Below, piece after piece: positions 1-10,771 of a DNA stretch of 64,000 bases. The position numbers were made by a program, and so were the translations under genes. Source of the stretch: Cantharellus purpuraceus (Eukaryota > Basidiomycota > Agaricomycetes > Cantharellales > Hydnaceae); assembly GCA_025174535.1 (NCBI GenBank), contig JALBUN010000048.1, positions 1,860,001 through 1,924,000 of the forward strand, written 5' to 3'. Positions within the stretch are counted from its first letter, which is position 1. Every line of letters starts with the position of its first letter. The notes beneath the pieces are model-generated. The model ran no database searches, was not told the origin of the DNA, and was given only the letters and a program-made list of their open reading frames with translations.

Positions 1-1429
1 TCCGGTCCTGTTGCAGTTAAACACTTGGACAACCCTTCTGATTCGAAGTGGTCACTTGACCCCAAAGGACACCTCTGACACAACAACCAGATATACGTCC
101 CCGCTGCCAATGGTCTCCAACTCCGAGTTTTGCAGTATTATCATGATCACCCAATTTCTGGCCATTTTGGGCAAAATCGCACACTGGGATTAATCCGACG
201 AGACTACATATGGCCAAAAATGCGAGAATACATTCAACACTACTGTAACTCCTGCACCACATGTATGCGCTCAAAATCACAAAGGCACAAACCCTACGGA
301 ACACTTAAGCAACTTCCAGTCCTGGAGCAACCATGGAACTCCATCTCCATGGATTTCATAGAGAAGCTCCCCCCATCGCTCAGATACGACACCATACTTG
401 TGATTGTCAACAGGTTCACTAAACAGTCACTATTCATTCCGACGCATGACACCATCACCTCTGCCTCACTAGCTAAATTGTTTGTTCTCCACATATTCTC
501 TAAACACGGAGTCCCATCGCATGTCACATCCAATCAGGGCTCAGAGTTCATCTCCTCCTTCTTCCACACATTAGGAAAGGCTCTTGACATGAAACTTCAT
601 TTCACCTCTGGATACCATCCCGAAGGAGACGGACAAACGGAATGAATGAATTAGTCCCTGGAACAATATCTCCAAGTCTAATTGTAACTATCAACAAGAC
701 AACTGGGCTGATCTACTTCCGATCGGAGAATTTGCCTACAACAATGCTCCAAACACAACTACTGGCGTCTCTCCGTTCTTTGCTAATAAAGGCTATCATC
801 CAAACATCTCTGTCCACCCTGAGAAGGAACTCACCTCCACCAAAGCCCACCAATCCGTAACCGACCTTGATCAACTACACAAACATCTCCGAAAAACCAT
901 CTCCGATGCTCAGAAACAATACCAGGTCTCTGCAGACCGATGCCACATTCCAGCTCTGGACCTGCAAATCAGAGACAAAGTATTCATTAAGGCCAAACAC
1001 TTCCAGACCACCCGTCCATCGAAGAAACTCTCTGAGAAATATTTAGGTCCTTATGAGGTCATTGCTCACGCAGGCAGCAGGTCCTTCACCCTCTGCCTCC
1101 CTGAACACTTCCGAGCAGTTCATCCGGTCTTCCATATATCAATGCTCGAACCTGCTACTACAAACGAGATCTCTGGTTGCACCCAACCTCCACCTCCCCC
1201 AATCATCATCAAAGGAGATAATGAATATGAGATATCTGAGATCCTGGACTCAAAGATCGACTGTCAATACAAGTGCAAGCTCCAGTACTTAGTCAAATGG
1301 ACTGGATACGAAGGCACCGACAAAGAGTCCTCATGGATCTCCATGTCTGAACTCGATCATGCATCTGAATCTGTCTCTGACTTTCACTCTGCTTATCCAG
1401 ACAAACCTGGCCCTCTTATGAATCTTTAA
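1..1429 (+). mobile_element. Ty3/gypsy chromovirus pol, 3' part (integrase and chromodomain), degenerate
   Basis: This is the end of a retrotransposon polyprotein that enters the window already inside pol. Around 130-270 the frame shows the integrase HHCC zinc-binding region (HDHP...SGHF, then CNSCTTC). It is followed by the integrase core with the first catalytic Asp in SMDFIEKLP (near 350) and the HPEGDGQTE block with the Glu near 620. The second catalytic Asp appears changed to Asn (TSNQGSEF, near 530). A TGA at 643-645 falls where the family normally has Arg, consistent with CGA to TGA. Reading continues in other frames, so frameshifts are also present. A chromodomain (YEISEILDSK...YLVKWTGYEG...SSWI) lies at about 1225-1390, and the frame ends at 1427-1429. 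The element is dead: stops, frameshifts and a lost catalytic residue. Assignment to chromoviruses rests on integrase plus C-terminal chromodomain. Confidence 0.93.
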
Positions 1430-1573
1430 GTTCGATTACTAATGCTAATTCTTTTATTTCACATTGTCATTTTATTACAAGTCACAAGGGAAATTACAAG
1501 CCTGCCCAAAAAACTCCGAAGGAATCACTCCACCTCATTTTTCTCCACTCCAAAATTTAATCATTTTCATTTT

Positions 1574-2010
1574 TTATACATTGTGTTTCCTTTTCCCCTT
1601 CCCCTTGTCTACTTCAGGCTCCACCTCCAACTCATCATCACTCTCCACATCCGACACCCAATCTTTCTCATCCCCCATGTCCAAATCCTCATCCAACGGG
1701 GCCATGAACTTCTGCAGCTGACATAACTCAGCCATCCGCCAACCCTCCAGAACCTCCTTCTGTTTCATCTTCACCAAGTCCACTAGCAACCCCTCTGTCC
1801 GCTGACGAGCCAGGATGCATCGAGGACGCATATCGAACCACTCTGACAGTCCAACTCCGCCAGCGTCTTTTCGTATCAACTTTTAAATAGCGCCGCAACT
1901 CCCTATACACCTCAGTCTCTAATTCGAGCCATCGATTGTCACTCGTGTTTCATCGCCATCAATCATTATCAGCCTTCTATTCACACCGATCCTTTCATCA
2001 TCATTCACAT
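1574..2010 (-). pseudogene. Antisense reading frame downstream of the chromoviral pol, frameshifted
   Basis: On the reverse strand just after the pol stop there is a protein-like frame. It reads NTSDNRWLELETEVYREL in one frame (about 1875-1965), then after a one-base shift near 1870 it reads DAGGVGLSEWFDMRPRC, VKMKQKEVLEGWRMAELCQL, DEDLDMGDEKDWVSDVES and a basic end KGKGKRKHN. It is acidic, helical in character and uses codons like a real gene, and it ends at 1574. The second copy of this region (from 12117) keeps the upstream part with stops. I recall similar antisense frames in retroelements of mushroom genomes, but I cannot name a family. Function unknown; a retroelement-associated antisense protein is my inference. 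Confidence 0.5.
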
Positions 2011-3217
2011 GGCTTCCCATTCTATTCCCCTCTCCAACAACACTTCTAATAATACGTCACACTGGTCTCTGGACACAGAGGACTATCAAAAATACGCCGA
2101 GCTCCATGGGCATGTTAAGCCACCTCCATGTGTCAAAATACTTCCAAAACTCTTTCAACGTCCAAGATCCCCACCATGTCTCTCTTATGCCATTGGCGAT
2201 CCCATATTCTTTCACAATTCCGTTGAACCATATACATTCCTCGACATTTCACCTCTATATCGTAACACGGATAGAAGAGTCGAACGTGAGGTAGAATTTC
2301 AGTCGCCATTGCCGACCTATCCTCCCACTTCAATCCGACTCAGGTTACATCGTGTCAGACAAAGGGACCAAATACTCTTGGAGCGGGATACCATATGGAG
2401 ACGGATCACTAAGACAATAAGGAGTATTTGTTGTGGATGCTGACGGAAGTCCTCATGTGACTCAGGGTCAATTAACCTTCGGAGCCGTAGGGAAGATGGT
2501 ATTGGTGGACGTTTCTATTGTTCTTTTATATGACTCACCCCTGTTTCATCTTTTAATTCATTCATACACGACTTACTCATCCTTGTTCTATTTTTGGTTC
2601 TTTTATTACTCATCGCCCCCTATTCTTACAAAGATTACCCCTATCTGTCGTTTCATTTCTCCATGATTTCCCCTTTAGTAGTTCAACTTCACACGCTTCG
2701 TCAGCTGGCTTGATCAGCATTTCTTGCATCATATCGCATCATTTGCTCCTCATATTGTGTCGTTGTCCCCTGGGGATTTGTATATAAAAGGGCGCTAGTC
2801 TTCGCCTTTGGAATCAATCAACAAGTTTTCAGCCCACGCTCTAAAGTCAAAGTCCACGCTCTAAGTCTACGCTCTACGCTCTACATCACAATCCATCATC
2901 TCTACACTGAGGTAAAACACCTTGGTTCAACGATCAGATTTCCCTCCGCCACCGAGAGGTTGATTCTCCTGAAACCAGCTTTCGCGTACCTCCCAACCGG
3001 GCTCCGCATTGTCATCCAGTCACAGAGCACGATCAGCCATCGGGACCGACCTTTTGCTCCCATCCTCATCCAACCACAGAGCACTATCCCACTTCCCTGT
3101 TACGTACCCCTCGCCCTGATTGATCTTTGGAGTGCTGAACAACTGCGTTACACACCGTCTGCTTGCTAGGACCGTTGCGCGCAGGCTTATAGGATCTATT
3201 CCTTAAGCGAACCGACA
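1808..3217 (+). repeat. Retroelement tail plus LTR-like sequence, copy 1 (pair with 12117-13569)
   Basis: This stretch matches 12117-13569 over nearly its whole length with many small differences. Copy 1 keeps many CpG sites where copy 2 has TpG or CpA (for example cgaggacgcatatcgaa here against cgaggatgtatatcaaa there). The right end of the match is at the sequence gaaccgaca, after which both copies run into unrelated DNA, so 3217 is the probable 3' end of an LTR. The left end of the LTR is not clear to me. A Met-initiated frame on the plus strand (MASHSIPLSN, 2009) is present in both copies but is short and frameshifted, and may only be a shadow of the antisense frame. Repeat identity is seen directly; the LTR interpretation is inferred from the terminal CA and the TATA-like box. 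Confidence 0.75.
2781..2790 (+). promoter_or_regulatory. TATA-like box in the LTR-like tail (copy 1)
   Basis: The string tatataaaag lies about 430 bp before the right end of the repeat and is followed by a run of short ACGCTCTA-type direct repeats (about 2838-2885) that would fall in the transcribed leader. The same box is preserved at 13057-13066 in the second copy. This is what an LTR U3/R boundary usually looks like. That it ever worked as a promoter is inference. Confidence 0.45.
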
Positions 3218-4639
3218 CCGCCGGAGGTGCTCCGACTGCAGGTTAACCAGCCAGATAAGCTGGCCCATGGTACTATTGGGCGCAGAGACGTGCCCTGTAC
3301 CTGCACCGGTCGTTGCCCCTTCTGATCTGACACCGCTACCCCCAGCTGCCACAGCACCCATCTCTGTCCGCCACTTTTTGGTCGGACAACCTTCCGATTC
3401 TTTCTCCGCCCCTCCTTGTACCACTAGTCGGGGCTTGACGCTCCAACTCTGGGGATCAAACTTTCCATCGATCCTACACCCTCCTTTCTGACCCTGACAA
3501 CGATCACAGGACCGAAGGTGGCGAGTTGGGCTGGTAGGCCACACACTCCATGCCCGCATCACGACACAAGTTGCAAATTATGCTGGGCCCACCAAATGGC
3601 TCCGCTGGAGCCAGAGCCTTGGGTGGTCCGCTCCTTCTCGACATGGCCTCCAAGTGTTCCCTCTCCTCCTCCTTGTCCTGCTATTCAGCTGCCGCCTTCT
3701 CCATCTCACGCTTGCAAAGCTGGATCACCGACCTAGCAACATGCAGCTCCTTCTTATGGGTTGCCAACACGTGACTCTCCACCTTGCACCATATGACCCT
3801 CCAATCCGCCTCCCGCTTCTCCATATCAGCACTCGGGTGCACCTTCATGAAAAGATCGTGACCTCGAGGTTCTTCTTGGTGGTAGCAGCATAAAGCTCTG
3901 CTCGTTTTTGAGCCTCGACCGCAGCTACCCAAGCCATCTCCTCATAGCAATTTGAGGTTGGATCCGGCTCCACATCCATCCCCACATCCACGCCCACCTT
4001 GGGCTCCACATTTGCATTGAGCTCCATATTGGCATTGGGATCTGCCTCCACCTCCGCCCTCTCCACCTCCGCCGCTTCATCTTCCTCAGCCGCACCCAAC
4101 CCAAATAATGGCCATGCCTGCAGACATAATGGCAAGTCCACCGCAGGGACAGTTGTCAGACGAGTTGTCTCCATCCACATAATGGAGATGATGGCAGCCT
4201 TGGGGGTCCCTGCCTGTATTGGCACACTTGGACTTCCTGGGTGGCTGGTTGCCCCTGCCCCAGTCACCTCCTCCTCTACCTCCATGGCAGCTTCTAGCTT
4301 GTGCACCTGCTCCTCCACTTCCTTCAGTCTCGTGGCCTCCATCGTGGCTGCAAGTCCTTGACCCTGCGGGCTCACTCAGCTTTCGCTTCCTCCTCTTTCC
4401 TTCTCCATTCCATCTCCACCTCCTCCTTCCGTCTCCATTCCATCTCCGCCTCCTCCTTCCGTCTCCATTCCACCTCCTCCTCCTCCTTCCGTCTCCATTC
4501 CACCTCCTCCTCCTCCTTCCATCTCCATTCTGCTTCCTCCTCCTCTTTCCGTCTCCGCTCCTCTTCCTCTTCCTTCCATCGGGCCAAGAGCAACTGCTCA
4601 AGCTCGGCCACACTCATGCTTGCCAAAGGGTTTGACATC
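3203..4639 (-). pseudogene. Cysteine-rich, coiled-coil element-associated protein, frameshifted
   Basis: Reverse strand, beginning MSNPLASMSVAELEQLLLAR (ATG complement at 4637-4639). It is followed by a highly charged Glu/Arg/Lys/Trp coiled-coil built from a 30-bp tandem repeat, a second frame with a helical segment (ATRLKEVEEQVHKLEAAM, about 4250-4340) and a glycine/glutamate-rich middle. The C-terminal part has two paired-cysteine motifs, CNLCRDAGMEC (about 3550-3590) and CDRCQGQKGGC (about 3480-3515). They read in different frames, separated by a one-base shift at about 3520, so the gene is broken. The paired Cx2C/Cx6C spacing suggests a zinc-binding module. I recall multicopy proteins of this build in Boletales-type genomes, but cannot give a function. 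It sits between retroelements and is probably mobile-element cargo. Confidence 0.55.
4390..4575. repeat. 30-bp tandem repeat encoding a charged coiled-coil
   Basis: About six units of a 30-bp pyrimidine-rich repeat (plus-strand unit ccattccacctcctcctcc followed by tccttccgtct). On the reverse strand they encode ten-residue units of the type EWRRKEEVEM. Units differ by a few substitutions and one or two codons. The period equals ten codons, so expansion keeps the frame of the coiled-coil protein annotated around it. Confidence 0.85.
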
Positions 4640-4784
4640 GTTAAGGATAAGACCTCAATCATGCCCCTCCTTTTATATGTCTCCAGACCCCCAGTATAAC
4701 TCCAACTGCACCTGACCATCTCACCTATTCAATCCATAGACATGAGGCCTCAGGGGCTCGGCCTTAAATGGAGAGATACTGTTA

Positions 4785-5168
4785 TGACTATATTCATTAA
4801 CACCCAGATCCCCGTCTGATCCACTCAGATCCCCACGCATATGAAATCTATACTCCATTTGGAAACCACCACATCTCCCTCTACCTGTCCGATTGTCACC
4901 ACCGATTCCACCCATCCATCTCCGGTTCCGATTGATGCATCAGCATCACCATAGGAACCCAGACATCCATCCCCATCAGACTCGGACATACTCATGTAAG
5001 GCTGTTGGCCTCAGAGACCCATCACCGGAGTAATTATTATTAGATTTCAAATATGTATTTAAGTTGCCCGACTGGGGACTTCAGTTCAAATATCAAATCA
5101 CGCCTAGTTCCTAAGTCTGATCCTAACTCTCTAAGTCATACTCTGTCTCCGAAATCTCAGACACCGGT
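4785..5168 (+). mobile_element. LTR with short internal leader, Ty3-like, 5' end TGTTATGAC
   Basis: The sequence from TGTTATGACT to about CTCAGACA has a second, reverse-oriented and decayed copy at 15170-15432. A third related piece lies at 15433-15790. It is followed by ggtattagtgagggcat, a plausible tRNA primer-binding region, and about 110 bp of leader. It then changes abruptly at about 5285 into the hairpin-rich element. I infer a truncated element: LTR plus leader, with gag lost. The LTR ends are estimates from TG...CA and from where the copies stop matching. Confidence 0.6.
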
Positions 5169-5284
5169 ATTAGTGAGGGCATAGCACATAAGCTGAAGCC
5201 AAGTCCATTCTGACCCCCGCAACGTACCCGACTCCTTCTCCAACTCCGACCAAACCTCCGACCCAATCTCCGACCCCCAATCGG

Positions 5285-8200
5285 ACCTAGTGTGTAACAA
5301 GTTGAGGGATCAATGGAAAGAAAAGTATGCTGACCTATTCAGCAGCATACCCTTAGAACTTCCCCCATTTAGGGAAGTTAACCACAAGATTAATCTCATG
5401 GATCCTGACAAGCAAATACATTATCGCTTGCCTAAGTGTCCAGAGCACTACTGATCAGAACTTTCAGAGAAAGTTCTGCGATACACCACTGCTAAATGGT
5501 GGATATTGGCTACAGCCTGCCAGGCTGTACCAATGCTATGCATTCCCAAAAAAAATGGGAAGATCCACACCATGTTTGACTTGCACGAACAGAATGATAA
5601 TACAGTGAAGGATGTAACACCCTTCCCTGATCAGGACAACATTAGACATGATGTTGCCTGCTGTACATATTGATCTAAACTCAATATGTCTGAGGCATAT
5701 GAACAGATATGCGTCAGACCGACAGATATACCCAAGATGGCATTTGCGACCATCTTGGGGACATTCATCAGTCAAGTCATGCAGCAAGGGGACTGCAATG
5801 CCCCCTCAACATTTCAGCAGCTCATGACTGCCATCTTTTGAGAATATATTGGAAGATTTGTCCATGTATATCTGGATGACATATTTGTGTACTCTTGTAC
5901 TATACAAGAGCATGAACACCACCTAGAGATGGTGTTCACTGAGCTCAGGAAAGCACATATGTTCCTGAGCAAGGATAAAATTGATCTATACTCAACAAGT
6001 ATGGATTGCCTTGGTCACCTAATAGATGACCAAGGCATGCACGCAGATGCTGATAAAATGCAGTGAATATGAGAGTGGAGATGACCTAGGTCATACCATG
6101 AAGTCCAATATTTTCTTGGACTAGTGCAGTATCTGGTGCACTATATGCCAGACATAACTGCATACACAACCCCTTTATCGGGCTGTGCTCATAATAATCA
6201 TCCATTCTTATGGACGCTGCTGCTGGAGAAATGCTTCAAAAGCATCAAGCTCCTAGCATGTAGGGCTCCAATATTGAAGCCCATCAATGTCAATAGCCCC
6301 AATACTATTTGGGTTATTACTGATGGCTCCAAAGCTGGAGTTGGAGCCATCTATGGACAAGGAAAAGATTGGCAGACCTGTCAGCCTGCCAGATTCCTAT
6401 CCAAGAAATTTAGTGCTGCACAACAGCACTATAAGACTCACAAGCACGAGACTATAGCTGTGCTTGAAGCCCTAATGAGATGGGAAGATAAGCTACTAGG
6501 ATGAAAGTTCATCCTAGTAACCAACCACAAGGGTCTCGAATACGTTGAGACCCAAAAGAACCTGCCTCCTAGACAGATTAGGTGGTGGGAGTTCTTATCC
6601 CGTTTCAACTTTACTACCCTGCATATAGACAGGGTAGAGAACAAAGTAGCAGATTGTCTATTGTGCTACTATGCTGATGACTCCCCAACAGAGAGTCATC
6701 CCAACTACATCTACATGAATGCAGATGTACATCTCAACCCTGAAGGAGAACTGCTCCCCATGGAATGGTTCATTGAGATCAGGACAGCAGCAGTCACCCA
6801 AAGGCGACTGCTCAAGAAAAAAGAAAACAGAGTGCTAGAAGCTGAAGCACTCAATGTTCAAACAGAATCATTGAATGATGATTCTAATTCCTCTAAAGAA
6901 ATAGGATGTTGGAGTGATGTCATCAGATGATGACGGAACACCATTGCAATCCCATGTTGAGCATGGGATCAACCTTGTGCAGATTGTACGAGGCACATAT
7001 AGAAAGGATACTGTCCTTTCTAAGGTGCTGAAAGCACCTAAAGAGCATGCACAATTTGGTGTGCATGATGGTCTAATATGGACCAAAAATATATACAAAT
7101 GCAATGTCGTCTGTATACCCCGCTCAGCGTTCCTGAAGGGGAGGCTGGTTGAGATAATAATCAACCAGGTGCACCAAGTAGTTGGCCATTTTGGTCAACC
7201 AAAGACCACAAATTACATTTGACAGCCATACTGGTGGCCAGGCATGACCACCAATGTCAAATCATCCTGCACTTCATGTGCAAAGTGCCAAATGAATAAA
7301 GACGGTATGAAGAAACCTACAGGGCTTCTTCATAGCTTGCCAGTACTGGAACAACCCTGGCAATCAATAGGTATGGACTTTATGGGTCCATTACCAAAAT
7401 TGAATGACTATGACTACCTACTGGTAGTCATAGATTGCTTCACATTGCAGGTACATATAATACCTATGAACACACATGTAACAGCGAAAGGAGTAGCATG
7501 GCTATTCCTTAAAGAAGTTGTACACCTTCATGGTGTACCAGACTTGATCATGTCTGATCAAGATTAGAAATTCACATCTATCTTTTGGCATGAACTACAG
7601 CAGATAATGGGAGTGAAACTCCTCATGTCCACAGTGTTCTATCCGCAAACAGATGGAGCAATGGAATGAGCAAATTGTTCCATTGACCAAATACTTCATA
7701 CCATTGTACAAAGTGATCAGAAAGATTGGGCACACAAGTGTCCAATGGTGGAGTCCATGCTAAACTCCAACATAAGCTCAACAATGGGGTTTACTCTGTT
7801 TGAGCTTAACCACAGGTATATGCCTAGAATAGGCATGCCCATGAACAATGACACCAAGTTCAAGGGTGTCAAACAGTTCACACAGCAGGCTCAAACAAAC
7901 CTGCTAGCAGCACACGATGTGATTATAGAAAGTCATGTCATTCAGATGTTTCATGCCAATAAGAAACGTCAGGAAGGTCCAACCCTCCAGAGAGGTGACA
8001 AAGTCTACCTCTCAACAAAAAACTTGACTCTACCTAAGGGTAAAACCAGCAAACTAGTGCCCAAGTATATCAGGCCCTATAAAGTAATTGAAGCCCATAA
8101 TAAAGCTTCGACAGCGACACTGGAACTGCCACCAGAACTGACTAGTAGGTGCATTACACCTATGTTCCATGTCAGTCTCATTTGACTGTATATGCCAAAT

Positions 8201-8416
8201 GATGAGATGAGATTCCCAAAATGGGAAGTGAAGTCATTTTATGACTTTGGGAACAATGATGAGCAAGAGTGGCCTGTCAATCAAATCATCACTCATCAAT
8301 GGATAAGCGATAAAGAACTTGAATTTCAAGTTCTATGGATGTTGGGAGATGTCACCTGGGAACCTTACACATCGTGTAAGGACCTAGAAGCTCTAGACAA
8401 TTATTTAGAACTTTGA
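5285..8416 (+). mobile_element. Hairpin-rich Ty3/gypsy element: RT, RNase H, integrase, chromodomain; broken
   Basis: Reading through stops gives a full pol order. The RT palm has CIPKKNGK, TPFPDQD, QQGDCNAPSTFQ and the catalytic VYLDDIFVYS box (about 5860-5895). RNase H follows (VITDGSKAGVGAIYGQG, about 6310-6360, with SKKFSAAQQHY). Then come an integrase zinc region (VVGHFG...CTSCAKC), a core with GMDFMGPLPK (about 7375) and YPQTDGAME (about 7640), and a chromodomain-like end (FQVLWMLGDVTWEPY, about 8320-8360). The sequence starts inside RT, so the 5' LTR and gag are missing. In-frame stops at 5451, 5671, 5839, 6082, 6502, 7221 and elsewhere mostly replace family Arg codons (CGA to TGA). 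The YLDD box itself is intact. The DNA throughout carries perfect short inverted repeats (see findings), unlike the other elements here. Confidence 0.93.
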
Positions 8417-8432
8417 GGGGTGACTCGAGTGT

Positions 8433-8670
8433 GAGAACTACCTCATAGATGGTAGTTCTCAGAGAGATGGAGCCCCAAAGATCTAATGGGGCTCAAGGGG
8501 GAGAAGTGGAGCTACCATCAATGATGGTAGCTCAATGAGGGGAGGAGGAACTACCTCAATTAATGGTAGTTCCTGGATAAGGATAGAGCCACCATAACAA
8601 CAGGCAGCTCAATGGCAGAAAAACTGCTCCCATAGGGAGCAGTTCACCATCGTGCTACTCATAGTAGCAC
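8433..8670. repeat. Tandem series of seven short hairpins between pol and the next ORF
   Basis: Six perfect and one imperfect inverted repeats follow each other. Arms are 8433-8442/8451-8460 (gagaactacc/ggtagttctc), 8470-8477/8487-8494, 8509-8519/8523-8533 (gagctaccatc/gatggtagctc), 8546-8555/8565-8574 (aggaactacc/ggtagttcct), an imperfect pair at about 8586-8610, 8622-8631/8635-8644 (aactgctccc/gggagcagtt) and 8652-8659/8663-8670. Loops are 3-9 nt. The words ACTACC/GGTAGT recur in several stems. It is not a CRISPR array, since arms differ and there is no constant repeat. Its role is unknown. Confidence 0.9.
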
Positions 8671-8808
8671 AAGAGAGGTAAGCAATAATTAATTGCATTA
8701 CACCCATGTGACATAGTCACTGGGAAAATTCTCAATAAAGAATTTTCGAGCTCAGCCATAAAAGGCTAGTGGTGTTTCTTTGAACCACCACAACCCCCCT
8801 CCATCAAA

Positions 8809-10745
8809 ATGTCATCTCTCAGAAGGGAGATGATGGATGCTCAAGATGAGCATCCAATGGAAGTTGAACAAACTTCCACAGCAGCAGCACTGGCAACAAG
8901 TGCTGCAGATATGATCAGAGGTCATCAAGATGAGATGACCTGGAAAATTGGCAGATGGCACAGTGGCACTGCCATCCATCACCCTCACAGGTGCAACAAG
9001 TGCAACGCATATGTGTTGCACTTAATCGAGGCCCAAAATGGAGGCCAATTATCTTTCCACTGCTGGTGGAAAGAACATTAAGAGCCATTTGGCCGCAACT
9101 TATATGTGACATCAAAGATGATGTCATGACACCTTATCGTGAAGACTATGATAAGATGTACAAGGATAACTCAGACCTGTTTGTGCAGGTCCAAGAACTT
9201 GAAGGACTTCTCAACAATGAGAAGTCCAAAGTAACTCATCTCAGAGATGAGTTGAAAACACTGAAGGAGGCCACTGATAGAGCACCTCCTACATTCAAGA
9301 CCAAGCTCACAACAGTGCACTTGGCCCCAGTAGCATCGCTATCACGTGCTATGGCAGGCAAATCATTACCTGCCATTATGCCATCACAGCCTGTGGCTTC
9401 ATCATCATGGGAAATGATCGATCTCACCAAAGAGGACAATCTCCCAAGCAAATTGCCTCAGGTCAACCCTCAAGGGTTCAAGGGTCAAGATTGGGATGAC
9501 ACTGACCCAATCTGGGAGGGATATGACCATGATCGTGGTCTCCTCCTGGCTAGCATCCCCAAGGGTGCTAAGCAACCAGGCAAACTCAAAGAGTTTGCCC
9601 TATCAGAAATTGAAGCTGAGGTTGATCAGCTTCAAAAGGAATATATGGCTGGTGACACCAGCCGTACCTTAAAAGACCCAGCATTGAAGATGCTGGAAGA
9701 AGCCCAGCATACAAATTATTGCAAATGCTGGGATGCTCTCAAGCATGCCAATGCAGGGAAATCATTCCCCAAATGGGCACTGTGGTTCATGACTGTGGCT
9801 GACCCTCCCAGAGCAGTCACTGGCCACCTGCCATGACCTCTGGGCAAGTCTGCCCCTATCAGGGCAGACTGGTTCAACATCTGCGATACAGACACTCTGG
9901 AGTTCATATTGCTCCATAAAAATGCATTGGCCACGCCATTCATGGAATGGACTGTACTGATGCACAGAGTCATCAAGAGAATGACTCTGCTGGCTTGCAC
10001 TGATAACACAAGTCTTATCGTCACTCTACCAACCACACCAGTAGACACACTTGCCCTCATACAGGGGTGGCAAGTAAACCCTAATGGGGTCCCCCCAGCT
10101 ATCCAACAGGAGTTGGATGGTATGATGAACTTGTCCAATGTGGACATCTGGATGTGGCTGCAAAAGGCCACTCCCAAGAAGGGTTCTTTTGTGTTCAAGA
10201 AGAACCTCTGGACCATGTTCCAGAATCCCAGCCACTGGGAATCATTGACCAGTGGTCAAAAGTTCTCACCAACTCTTGGTGACACCTTTCGTGCTTCAGT
10301 CACTGGAGTGTATGATTGGGGGAATTGCTCCCCCAAAGAACATACTGAATTAGAGCTTGTGCTCTGGTTTGGGTGATCAGGAGGCATCACCCCCGATCGT
10401 GCTGCTATATTAGAGGAGTTTGCTAAATGCATCGCCTCTGGAGCAGCTTCTAACCAGCCCGCTAGGGTTGGTAAGCAAAAGCAGGAGACTCAAGGAGTCT
10501 CCCAAGCAGCTCATAAAGCTGCTAAATGCTCTCTTGATGAGCATTTAGGTCACAATCAACTTAATCATGAACTCGATAGGGATGCTGCAGTAGCAATTGC
10601 ATCCTCCTCATCCATTCAAGTGGATGAGGATACTGCAACCACTTTGGGGACAACTGAGAGCCATCCTCCTCCAGAACCATATGAACAAGATGATCATATG
10701 GACACCGACTCATTGGAACAGCTTCATAAGGAGCTGTATGATTAA
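8809..10745 (+). pseudogene. Additional ORF downstream of pol in the hairpin-rich element
   Basis: The frame begins MSSLRREMMDAQDEHPMEVE at 8809, shifts frame near 8960-9030, then runs to 9836. After a TGA it continues at 9840-10376 and past a second TGA to a stop at 10743-10745, giving about 640 residues in the repaired reading. It shows an N-terminal low-complexity region, a probable coiled coil (VQELEGLLNNEKSKVTHLRD, about 9185-9245), a segment DLTKEDN and a Trp-rich C-terminal half (WDDTDPIWEGYDHD, WFNICDTDTLEF). There is no zinc knuckle or protease. A TATA-like ataaaagg sits about 50 bp upstream. It lies after pol and directly before the polypurine tract, the place where env-like or accessory ORFs sit. 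Product unrecognised; a gag-like structural role is possible but unproven. Confidence 0.6.
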
Positions 10746-10771
10746 GAAGTACTGAATGAGATCACGTCTCA

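Noticed and set aside
2009..2443. Plus-strand protein MASHSIPLSN... as a gag gene
   Set aside because: It is frameshifted, carries no gag motif and lies opposite a more protein-like antisense frame; treated as part of the repeat.
4219..4699. Plus-strand Ser/Leu/Pro-rich frames over the 30-bp repeats
   Set aside because: They are shadows of the charged coiled-coil encoded on the reverse strand, which has the conserved start MSNPLASMSVAELE.
8433..8670. CRISPR-like array of regular palindromes
   Set aside because: The stems differ in sequence from one another, there is no constant repeat with variable spacers, and the context is a eukaryotic retroelement.
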